Assembly (NCBI GenBank): GCA_023957755.1
Contig: JAMLGT010000001.1
Location: forward strand, 62,001 to 126,000
Direction of reading: 5' to 3'
Length of the DNA stretch: 64,000 nucleotides
DNA from: Chitinophagaceae bacterium
Lineage (GTDB): Bacteria; Bacteroidota; Bacteroidia; Chitinophagales; Chitinophagaceae
The notes under the pieces were generated by a model that was given only the letters and a program-made list of their open reading frames with translations, was not told the DNA's origin and searched no databases. This document shows, piece after piece, positions 45,901-55,200 of the stretch. The position numbers and the translations under genes were made by a program. The stretch's first letter is position 1. Each line of letters opens with the position of its first letter.

Positions 45901-48900
45901 CCTCACCTATTACCGTTTACGGACCCCTGGCATTCTTTACACATACTATCCGCACACCGATACTGACTATCGAGCCGCTAACAGATACGGTTATATGTAA
46001 AGGCAGCTCATTTAAAGTACATTTTAGTTTAGATACAGCAGCTTTAGAGGGCACTATTTTCAAAGTAGAAATGTCGGATGAAAATGGTGATTTCAGCTCA
46101 CCATTGATTGTAGCCAGTAAAACAACTTTTGTGTCTGACAGCATAGCAGTAAATATTCCATCGGCATGGCTTACTGCCGGAAACCACTACCTGCTCCGGA
46201 TGACAGGTGATCGCCAGGCAATTATGAGTCAGAATACTATTGGATTTACCGTGGCCGATAAGCCACAGGTAACCGTTTCTGTTATTGGTGATGCCGAAGT
46301 GTGTCTGAATACCGGCGCCATAAAATATTACCCTTCCGAAAAAGAAGAGGGCGTTACCTATAACTGGAGTGTTACCGGCGGTACATTTACCACAGACAAC
46401 GATACGGCGTACGTGACATTCACGGCTACCGGCAACAGAACAGTCCAGCTGACACCCGTAAACAATTGCGGCAATGGAACAGTAGCATCTAAAACCGTTT
46501 TGGTAAAACCCGGTGCTTCGGCAACCGCCCCGGTACTGACCAATACCGGCCGCTGGATTTACGCCACTGCACCACCACCCGGCGACCAGGTGACAGCCAT
46601 CAACTGGTATAAGGACGGATCGCTGATTGCAGGCGAAACCGGCAATTCATACTATGCTTCAGATGCGGGAACATTTACAGTTAAGTATATCAATGACTGC
46701 GGCAGCGGCCCTGTTTCCAATTCTATAGTTTTTGAGAATGCGTCTATTCCGCAGACTATCACATTCAATAGCCTGGTTGACAAATCATTTGGAGATGCTC
46801 CTTTTGAATTGGGTGCAGTGGCCAGTTCCGGCCTGCCTGTTCAATACCAGATCGTCAGTGGCCAGGGCAATATCACCGCCGGGGTATTTACCATTACCCA
46901 TATCGGCACCGTAACCATCAGGGCATGGCAACCGGGAGATAATGACTACGATACTGCTGCTGCTGTAACACAAACCTTCACCATCACCAAAGGAAACCAA
47001 ACCATCACGTTTGAACCGATGGAGGATGTGATATTTACCGGATCCTCCAATTATATAACCCTTGCCGGCAATGCTTCATCAGGCTTGCCTGTAACCTATT
47101 CCATAGACGCTGCCAATGCTACGATTAGCGGAAAATACATAACTATAACCGGTGTAGGTACAGTTACGGTTACAGCATCACAAGCTGGCAATGCCAATTA
47201 CAATGCAGCTGCATCCGTAGAACAGACTTTCTGTGTGAGAGCGGACAAACTGGGGCCCATCACCGGCGCTACAAGCATCTGCCCGGGAATCGAAATAGTG
47301 TATAAGACGAAAAAGATTAACGGGCTCACATATAGCTGGCGCTTGAGTGATGGCACCACATTCGCTTCAGATAAAGATACAGTGGCCATCAACTGGCCTG
47401 TTCAGGGCACCTACAAACTCTACGTTTCTGCGGTAGGTACATGTGGGCCGGAGACAACAACGGACTCTCTCACCATAACCGTATTGGATGGCGTTACGGC
47501 GCCTGATGCCGTACAGAACATGTTGCCTGCAAGCGGTATAACCGACCAGAAGCTGCCTTTGTTCCTGTCGTGGGTGCCAGGCAACAACACCATGGCTTAC
47601 GACCTGTACGTGTGGAAAACCGGCACTTCGCGCCCCGCCAATCCTATTGCGGCTAACCGTACGCTTATCAATTACACCTTAACCACACAGTCGGGATTAG
47701 AATATGATGTGGACTACAACTGGCAGTTGGTTTCTAAAAACGGATGCCTCCAAACCCCAAGCTCCATACAAACATTCAGATTGAGAAAAGCCCCGGATTT
47801 GGTGGTTACACAGGTAAACATACCTGCTTCTGCCAACTCCGGACAAACCATTACCATCAACTGGACTGTAAAAAATGAAGGCACAGGCAATACAATCACG
47901 GAAGAGAAATGGAATGATGCGGTTTTCCTGTCGTTTGATACGATACCACTATTCCAAATTGCGACGGCCACCACTACGGCATTTAATGCATTGGCATTTC
48001 CCATAAGACCCCTCCTGATTGGTACAAAACCCAATGTTTCCGCCCTCAATGCCGGGCAGGAATATCAGAATTCAATTGACTTTACCCTTCCGCTCAATTA
48101 TTCTGATTCCATGTACGTGTATGTCATTACCAATTACAAGGGCCTGGCTAGTGCACCACCGGATGCCGATCACTCAAATGATACAGCCAGGTCAGCTTAT
48201 CCAATACACATAACACTGAGTCCTACCCCCGACTTAAGAGTGGACACGGTACAGGCGCCGGCTACCGTTTTCTCAGGAAGTACTGTAAATGTTTCTTACA
48301 AGGTAACTAACTATGGAGCACTGGCTTCCGGCACCTGGAATGATAAAATCTATGTATCTAAAAGTCCGTTGTTCGACAAGAACAACGCCATACTATTGAA
48401 ATTTCCAAAAGCCAATGGCTCTTATTACCCCCACACAAATTTGCCTAACAATGGAGATGCTTTCGTCAAAATCAACGAAAACATTGAAACAGATGATTTC
48501 TACACCCGAAATGTGGAGGTGATAATACCCAACTTTATATCGGGAACCTGGTTTGTGCATGTAGTTGCCAACGAAGACAAGAAACTGTATGAAGGCGCAC
48601 TTGCCGAAAACAATGAAAACAACAGGCCTATTCAGATTATGCTGACACCCACGCCACAGTTCTCGGTGGGCACCATCAATACCTCTGCTACACTGGTTAC
48701 TCCGTCACAACAAGTAACCGTCAACTGGGCGGTAACCAATGTGGGTTTCTATGACAATTGGGAAAAGAATAAAGCCGTTTACCGGCAGACCCTGGGATTT
48801 TGTGAAGGAGTGGTATCCGGTACCCCGGGAGGCAGGTCCGGCTCCTCTGGAGGCAAGACAGTAGAAGTGAAAGCACCTGACTTTAAAGTGAAACATACCG

Positions 48901-51900
48901 TTTCTTACGGCTCCAGTTATTGGATAGATAAGGTATATCTGAGCACTGATCCCTCGGGGCTCAACATCAGCAATGCCACTTATCTGGGCATAGCAAAGCA
49001 CGGCATAGAGGGAGTGGGAGTGCTGCCGGAAAATGACCCTCCGGTATTGCTCGACGATACCACCTTTTGCACAACTAACATTGGTAACTACCCATACGGC
49101 CAGCATGTGTTGAATCCGGGTTCTGTTCATCCTGCAAGCTTTAATTGGACTGTATCCTCCGGTTTGCCACAAGGTAATTACTATATCTACGTAGTATCAA
49201 ATGCCGATAAACACGTATTTACCTACATAGATACTCCGGTGGTTCGCCGTAGCGGCATGATTACGGTCAGCTACCCGGACCTCACGGTGCCGACGGTCTC
49301 AGTACCTGCATCGGTAAGGGGGGGTACACCATTTAATATTGATTATACCATCACCAACACCAGTAGTGTCGACATTACTGATTTGGCAAGAACCGACCAG
49401 ATTTATATCGGTGACAATCCGGTATTTGACGGTACGGTCACGGAGGTTAAATCATTCTCCTTTAATGAGAGCATTCCTGCAGGTGAGTCCGCAGCACATA
49501 CCGTTTCCATCACACTCCCCAACAGTACTGCAGGCACGAAGTATATCTTTGTAAAAACAAACTACAATAATTCCTTCCCTGAAGCCAATACGGGTAATAA
49601 TACCAGTGCCGGTATGGCAACTACAGTGTCCACAGCCTTGCCGATGGACCTGATGGCAGATGGCCTGGCCATAGATGGAAGTGCAAAAGCACCCGGCCCC
49701 CTTTCTCTCCAATACACTGTCCGCAATGTGGGAGCAAACAATTTGAGCGACACGATGGTTGATAAAATCTATATCAGTTGTAATCCGGTATTCAGTGAAT
49801 CGACTGCAATAGAGATCGGAAGTTGGAACGGTTACAGGTCGATTGCGGCCGGCGGCGAAACCAACGTTACGGTAAATGCCAGCATCCCCAAACAGTTATA
49901 TCTGCTCGCTGGTTGTTTTTCAAAAGGAGATGTTAATAATGCCTATTTCTTCGTAAAAATAAACGCTACTGAATCCATATATGAGCCTGGTAATATGGCT
50001 AACAACATTGCCGGAACAGGAGCAATAGTCGTAGAAAACCGGAATGCGAACATAGCTATAGCAAAGGTTACCGGCGATGAAAGCGCCAAGGTAGGCAGAC
50101 CCTTTAACCTGCAATGGGATGTTATTAATAACGGAAGTGGCGCCACGCTAAGAGCGGGGTGGCATGCGGCCAGAACAGACGCTGTTTATTTCTCTAAAGA
50201 TTCGGTGGTGAATGAGGAAGCAATCCTTTTGAAGGAAATACCTTATGGCGAAGATGCATTACCAGGGGTTCCTCTGTCTAAATCATTAAAAGAGAATATG
50301 CCCGATATAGAGGAAGGCGACTATTATGTGTATGTATTTACTGATCAATACAGTGTTTACCTGAACGAAACAGATCGAAGCAATAATTTCAACTTCCTCA
50401 GAGATGCCACCGGCAAAGCTAAGCTGATTCATGTAGAGAGCACGGTGCTTCCTGACCTTACAGGGGAAATCATCAGCGCTCCGCAAAGAGTTGTGATTGG
50501 TCAGCCCTTTACCGTAAAATATAAAGTAACGAATGTGGGTGCGGGTCCCACCTATCCTGAAAAATGGTGGGATAGGGTACTCGTCTCTGTCAACACCGGG
50601 GCATCGGGGGCTGTATCCAGTTGGCCGGTATATCACACCGGAGTTTTGAATGCCGGTGAAAATTACACAGACTCAGCCACCGTAACACTCCCCTTGTATT
50701 TCCAACCGGGTAACTATCTCCTGTTAGCTTCTCCTGACCATAATACCGTAGTTACTGAATCAGATGAGAACAACAATATCAGCGGTATTTCCATTGAGGC
50801 CTATCTGCCCGAGCCGGCTGACCTTACCGTGCAAAACATAACCGTCCCCGATACCGCTTATTTAGGATACCCGTTGGATACCATCCAATGGACCATAAGA
50901 AATCAATCTGCCGCTCCCGTAACAGGCTACTCTACTGACGGTGTGTATCTGTCGCAAAACAGCACTTATGACTCGACGGCTTTATTGATAGGCTCATTAA
51001 AACGGTGGTTGAACCTGGATCCTGCAGCGCATGAAGAGTTCTCAATGACTCCGGTCATTGACAATGTACCCGAAGGATACTACAACATCATCGTTCGTTC
51101 GGATATCAAAAATAACATCTATGAAAGCGATAAGGATAACAATGAAGACGTAACGGCCAAACCGGTTTACGTGTCCGTTAAACAGTTACAGATGGATGTA
51201 CCACTCGCGGATACCATGACCAATTCCAGGTTTTATAAATTGCTGGTGCCCGATTCGCTCAAAGGTTCCACCATTTTGATAACACTCAAATCCAAAGATT
51301 CGCTGACGCAACAAAATGAAGTATATGTGGGCGGTGGTTATATACCATCTGTATTGAAATCAGATTACAAATTCAATACCCCTAATTATGGCAACCAGGA
51401 AGTGCTGTTAACAGATGTGACGGATTCTGTTTACTATATCGCTGTGCGCGCTGTCTCCATTTCACGGGTACAGCAGGATATCACACTCAGTGCTGCCGTA
51501 TTGCCATTTGCTATCCTCAATGTACAATCAGACAGAGGTGGCAACGGTGGTAATGTAACGGTGAAACTGACGGGCTCATTGTTTACCGATGGTATGACGG
51601 CTGTACTTATCAATGGAGCAACTACTATCCCCGCTTCAAGGGTGTATTTTATCAATAGTACTCAGGTATATGCCACCTTCCCATTAACGGGGAGACCTAT
51701 TGGGGTGTATGATGTTAAACTCATCAAAACGGATGACTCTGAAGCTGTACTTGCATCGGGATTCTCTGTGGTAACCCCCGACAATGGCGGCCTGTACTCA
51801 GGCGGAGGAGTAAATACCGGCCAGACAGGATCGGGTTCCGACCCCGGTTGTGATCCCGGAATGCTGGCAGGAATGAACTCTCAATTGTCGGTAGAGTTAG

Positions 51901-52196
51901 TTGTTCCGGACAGGGTCTTTGTCGGGCTTACATTCCCTATAGTTATCAATTACAGTAATCCTACCAATATGGATATCCCGGTGCAGACGATGGTATTATA
52001 CAACGATTTCGGAATCCCGATGTCTTTCACAAGAGAAGGTATTCAGGATGGTACCACCTCTCTGTACATTGAACTCACAGGCAAAGACGGCCCTCCGGGG
52101 ATTTTCCGTGCAGGAAGCAGTGGCAGCATTACCATTTATACGAACACGCCGCCAAACACACCGGCACATCATTTCATTCACTTTAACCTGAAATAA
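42963..52196 (+). CDS. Giant exported multidomain protein with L-domain, PKD/MBG-like and CARDB repeats
   Basis: 3077-residue protein with a Sec signal peptide (to about residue 20, LLFGQ). Layout by rough residue: an Asn/Leu/Ser-rich receptor-L-domain-like solenoid (122-512), a WNGSVSDEWSDPQNW module with beta-rich follow-on (522-980), PKD/Ig-like modules (1010-1257) and two MBG-like repeats with SSGLPV texts (1260-1424). A second PKD-like module (1430-1510) and an Fn3-like module (1512-1606) lead to eight CARDB-like repeats (1609-2740; for example PDLVVTQVNIPASANSGQ and NIDYTITNTSSVDITD). A pre-peptidase-like beta domain (2742-2849), a TIG-like domain (2850-2937) and a terminal Ig-like domain (2972-3077) close the protein. 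There is no T9SS sorting domain or other anchor at the C-terminus. The ATG at 42963 is preferred to the TTG 6 bases upstream. It is probably an adhesin-like scaffold; no catalytic motif is visible. The RHS gene follows after 18 bases in the same frame. Confidence 0.88.
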   Translation: MRNLSFTALICLLSPVLLFGQRVDTKKSPTGNPVIINTKAGQKTIQPPFTYQGSALRTRPQNRPVTRNKTVKKQAPPKGNFTKEMIRVDLKTVSGANLRGTKSTRELPVYFPKSESGIPQQMKRAWDYETITLTNQGDIDNFSTLYPGCTSVRLLTIDGSAINNLSTLSALESAGTLIVKNTSLTSLASLTSLTSISDSLVIDNNSLLTSVGLSNVATLGGLTLRSLPLLTTLDAFSSSLTDIANSVLVSNSAVTSLAGLSTVVNIGGDLKVTGSNIIAPGLTSLSTVGYIWFENNSQMTNPGLAPLTNMAGLFLSNLPQITSLGSSASGLSSGNIATLWLSGMPQLTDITYVEQFTSVSNIIFMNCDALTNMDAFQNITSARYGIFVYSNDALQSISGLSQITTVAYDKIEVSSNNNLTSLNGLQNILETDALWITDNAALTSLSMLHSSLQINNVNGDDLRILYNSQLSVCNVPAICNYLNSGNAVNPQVDGNAGDCSDLTSLNNSCGTSSDCQVKTVITWNGSVSDEWSDPQNWTPNQVPDECSVVIIDAPNDYEPNANGEITIGGLKMNSASLYMNGYNLTVSDTFNLYDSYIEGVDVLNVLKPISPKISYSSIDSYGEIRISNFTGEARIFFNTFYGNTFISDYISRATDAYTFGNSVYGNFTFTNNSPYGSNYLANGSAAEDYINGDLTIINTATGTIAIGIGDGEPLVVDGHVTINQAYPGNVYLDKITFTGSNFQQLTVPPAGGGLQRGPIEIGPFQIKKIFFRKDGGYLFPQQDIMVTEQLVMGDGNGIFGSQQSAMLVIGDGASVVDENPVSGSFVEGPMKKIGNTAFTFPLGKSVGMIGLSGKQPNQSNSFAQRELYGDFKAPLSISAPAESYAEFVAEYKRTNLQSDGYDPNQHEAGVDGIIGDEHWILTHLLGTSNVNVTLSYDKNRVEVPISGGLLNITGWDGTKWISHPKGTPTGDNNSGTIPTASPITVYGPLAFFTHTIRTPILTIEPLTDTVICKGSSFKVHFSLDTAALEGTIFKVEMSDENGDFSSPLIVASKTTFVSDSIAVNIPSAWLTAGNHYLLRMTGDRQAIMSQNTIGFTVADKPQVTVSVIGDAEVCLNTGAIKYYPSEKEEGVTYNWSVTGGTFTTDNDTAYVTFTATGNRTVQLTPVNNCGNGTVASKTVLVKPGASATAPVLTNTGRWIYATAPPPGDQVTAINWYKDGSLIAGETGNSYYASDAGTFTVKYINDCGSGPVSNSIVFENASIPQTITFNSLVDKSFGDAPFELGAVASSGLPVQYQIVSGQGNITAGVFTITHIGTVTIRAWQPGDNDYDTAAAVTQTFTITKGNQTITFEPMEDVIFTGSSNYITLAGNASSGLPVTYSIDAANATISGKYITITGVGTVTVTASQAGNANYNAAASVEQTFCVRADKLGPITGATSICPGIEIVYKTKKINGLTYSWRLSDGTTFASDKDTVAINWPVQGTYKLYVSAVGTCGPETTTDSLTITVLDGVTAPDAVQNMLPASGITDQKLPLFLSWVPGNNTMAYDLYVWKTGTSRPANPIAANRTLINYTLTTQSGLEYDVDYNWQLVSKNGCLQTPSSIQTFRLRKAPDLVVTQVNIPASANSGQTITINWTVKNEGTGNTITEEKWNDAVFLSFDTIPLFQIATATTTAFNALAFPIRPLLIGTKPNVSALNAGQEYQNSIDFTLPLNYSDSMYVYVITNYKGLASAPPDADHSNDTARSAYPIHITLSPTPDLRVDTVQAPATVFSGSTVNVSYKVTNYGALASGTWNDKIYVSKSPLFDKNNAILLKFPKANGSYYPHTNLPNNGDAFVKINENIETDDFYTRNVEVIIPNFISGTWFVHVVANEDKKLYEGALAENNENNRPIQIMLTPTPQFSVGTINTSATLVTPSQQVTVNWAVTNVGFYDNWEKNKAVYRQTLGFCEGVVSGTPGGRSGSSGGKTVEVKAPDFKVKHTVSYGSSYWIDKVYLSTDPSGLNISNATYLGIAKHGIEGVGVLPENDPPVLLDDTTFCTTNIGNYPYGQHVLNPGSVHPASFNWTVSSGLPQGNYYIYVVSNADKHVFTYIDTPVVRRSGMITVSYPDLTVPTVSVPASVRGGTPFNIDYTITNTSSVDITDLARTDQIYIGDNPVFDGTVTEVKSFSFNESIPAGESAAHTVSITLPNSTAGTKYIFVKTNYNNSFPEANTGNNTSAGMATTVSTALPMDLMADGLAIDGSAKAPGPLSLQYTVRNVGANNLSDTMVDKIYISCNPVFSESTAIEIGSWNGYRSIAAGGETNVTVNASIPKQLYLLAGCFSKGDVNNAYFFVKINATESIYEPGNMANNIAGTGAIVVENRNANIAIAKVTGDESAKVGRPFNLQWDVINNGSGATLRAGWHAARTDAVYFSKDSVVNEEAILLKEIPYGEDALPGVPLSKSLKENMPDIEEGDYYVYVFTDQYSVYLNETDRSNNFNFLRDATGKAKLIHVESTVLPDLTGEIISAPQRVVIGQPFTVKYKVTNVGAGPTYPEKWWDRVLVSVNTGASGAVSSWPVYHTGVLNAGENYTDSATVTLPLYFQPGNYLLLASPDHNTVVTESDENNNISGISIEAYLPEPADLTVQNITVPDTAYLGYPLDTIQWTIRNQSAAPVTGYSTDGVYLSQNSTYDSTALLIGSLKRWLNLDPAAHEEFSMTPVIDNVPEGYYNIIVRSDIKNNIYESDKDNNEDVTAKPVYVSVKQLQMDVPLADTMTNSRFYKLLVPDSLKGSTILITLKSKDSLTQQNEVYVGGGYIPSVLKSDYKFNTPNYGNQEVLLTDVTDSVYYIAVRAVSISRVQQDITLSAAVLPFAILNVQSDRGGNGGNVTVKLTGSLFTDGMTAVLINGATTIPASRVYFINSTQVYATFPLTGRPIGVYDVKLIKTDDSEAVLASGFSVVTPDNGGLYSGGGVNTGQTGSGSDPGCDPGMLAGMNSQLSVELVVPDRVFVGLTFPIVINYSNPTNMDIPVQTMVLYNDFGIPMSFTREGIQDGTTSLYIELTGKDGPPGIFRAGSSGSITIYTNTPPNTPAHHFIHFNLK

Positions 52197-52214
52197 CCCT
52201 GTAAACTAAAAGCT

Positions 52215-55200
52215 ATGAAGTACTTAATTTTCAATAAAACACGATTCATGAAGCAATGCAAAATGTTATTGCTGGGAGGGTTACTCTTTACAGGGTTGAC
52301 CATTGAAGCCCAAAATGTCAATATTCCCAACACTGATGGGCCGATGGGATTACAGGTGAACAGCTATACCGGAAATTTATTTTTTGAAAGATTGGATTTT
52401 GCCATCCCGGACGAAGGCCTTGATATCGCTATCAACTTTTATTACAATTCCTATAATCTGGGAATCAATCGCGGTTTTGGAAATGGATGGGGTTTTGAAT
52501 ATGATATGCACTACAGGACAGACTCCGCCAACAGGGTAATTGTGGAATGGGGCAGTGGCCGTGAAGACGAATATACCCCGACCGGTGGTGGCAATTATCA
52601 GTCGCCGGTTGGTTTCTATTCCGTGCTGAAAGAATATGAAACCGGAAAGTTTTCCCTAACTGAAAAAAACGGGCTTACATACTTGTTTGAAGACAATACC
52701 CACAAGGGACTGACGAAAATCACAGACCTCAACGGCAATTTTATCAGCTTGGGTAGAACCGGTACACGCATCACTTCCTTAACGAACAACCATGGCAAAA
52801 CCATCAGCCTTGCATATAATGGAAAAGGGCAATTGACAACAGTTACTGATGCCATTACACCGCCCTCGCGCTCCTGGAGCTATACCTATGATGCCCAGGG
52901 AAACCTGACTTCCGTTACTGACCCTCTGGGAGCAAAAGAAAAATACACCTACCTGCTCAATGGCCCTGTGCAAACAGTGTCAGATAAAAACCTGAATGTG
53001 GTAGATATTGTGTATTTCCCGGGATACGGTGTGAAGGAAATGATTGGCTGTAACAGAAGACTGAGCTATAGCTACGACACGACGCAGTTGATGACCGTAA
53101 TTACAGAGTATATGGAGTCAGGAGAAAATCAGGTGAATAAGTTTTACTATTCAAAAATAGGAAAACAGATTTGGCTAACCGCTATCTCGAGTAACTGTTG
53201 CGGATTGGACACGAAGATAGAGTACGATGCCAATGGTAATAAAATAAAAGAAACAGATGCCAATGGCAACACGACTTCATTCAGCTATGATGATATTGGC
53301 AACCTGCTGACGATTACCAATGCACTGGGACAAAAGGTTTCACTTGCATACTTGCCGGGTACGGATTGGGTAAGCAAAATTACCGACGCGAAAGGTTTTG
53401 TTACTTCCCTGGAATACGATAGTAAGGGAAACCTGACCAAACTAACCGACCCTGATAACAGGATATTTACCGCAGTATATGATGCGAATGGAAAAATGAC
53501 TTCCGGCACTACTCCGGATGGTAAAACCTTCACCTTTACTTACGATGCAAATGGCAATCTGAGCGGAGTGAACGGCCCCGAAGGGTTTCAGGTTACACTC
53601 AATGTATCTCAGAGGGGGGAAATATTGAGCTTCACCGATGCGAACAGCCATACAAACACTTTGCAGTACGATATCTTAGGAAGAATGACACAATTGACTG
53701 ATGCCCTTAGCCACAAAGTAAATCTGAGCTACGATGCCATCGGCAACCTTATAAGTTTGCGTAATCAGAATAATGAACAATCCATACTCAAATACGATGC
53801 GTCCAACAGAATAAAAGCTATTGAAAATCCTCATGGCAGCAGAATGAATATTGGTTATGACGGGATGGACAATATCACAAGTATCACCGACGCTAAAGAT
53901 GCGGTATCTTCCTTTAAGTATGACAGTAGAAACCTGTTGAAATCTTCCCAGGATGCCGATGGTAATGAGGTATCATTTAGTTACGATCGCAACGGCAATC
54001 TCATCACCGCTAATCTACCTTCTGGCGGTTCGGTTACCTATACTTATGATGCTTTAGACCGAATCGTATCGGCAAGTGATGAAACGGGAACGCTCGGTTC
54101 ATTAGAATATGATGCCAACGGCAACATTTCAAAGTTTATCGATGCCAACGGTGCTGCTACTTTGTATGAATACGACAAGCTGGATCGTATCAAGAAGGTT
54201 ACTGATGCCTTAGGCAAATCTGTTGAAATAACTTATGATGTGAAGGGGGCAATAAAGACGATTAAGGATAAAAAGGGCAATACTTCTAACTTTAATTACG
54301 ATGACCTCGGAAGGGTAATAAGCTATTCAGATTACATCGGCGCCGTTACTCAGGTAGGTTATGACGCTGCCAATAATATCACTTCTCTTACAGATGCTAA
54401 CGGAAATGTAACTTCTTACACTTACGATGCTTTAGACAGGATAACCAAAGAAACTTTTCCCGATGGTAAATTCACCCAATACACTTATGATGTAAAAGGA
54501 AATATCACCACCTACCGGGCAAAAGACGGAAGTGTGGCTAATTACACTTATGACTCCCTCAACCGCTTGGTCACCAAGGCACTTCCTGACGGCCAGGTAT
54601 TTACTTACGGCTATGATGCGTTGGGACAAGTAATCTCTGCCACCAACAGTACCGGAACGGTTGAATTCACCTACGACAATTTAGGGCGGGTAGCTTCAGA
54701 ATCTTTTAATGGAAGAGAAGTGAAATACAATTACAGTGTTGCCGGCAGAACACAGACAATCATCTACCCCGACAGCACAATCGTACTAAGCACCTACGAT
54801 ACACGCAATAGACTCATCTCCATGCGTAAAAATGGGGATTCGTTGGTTACCTGGCAATACAACAATGCTGATCAGATGATATCAAAATCGTATGCCAATG
54901 GCCTGACCACTACTTATCAATACGATTTTGCCGGCAGACTCATCTCCATCCAAACAGGAAGCATTCAGGATATGGCATTCACCTATGACGATAATGGAAA
55001 CATCACCTCCATCATACGCGGCACTTCCAACGAATCTGAATTCTTTACCTACGACAATAACAGCAGACTTATCAATTATAAAAGAGGAAAAGAAGGTGGT
55101 CCATTTACTGTAAATGATACCTATACTTATGATGCGCTGGGCAATCGCACTGCAGCTACTATCGGCGGCAAATCTATTACCTACACCAAAAACAATCTGA

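Noticed and set aside
54432-54629. Antisense ORFs inside the RHS, porU2 and CARDB genes
   Set aside because: Numerous short opposite-strand frames follow the codon pattern of the sense gene and lack promoters or family likeness.
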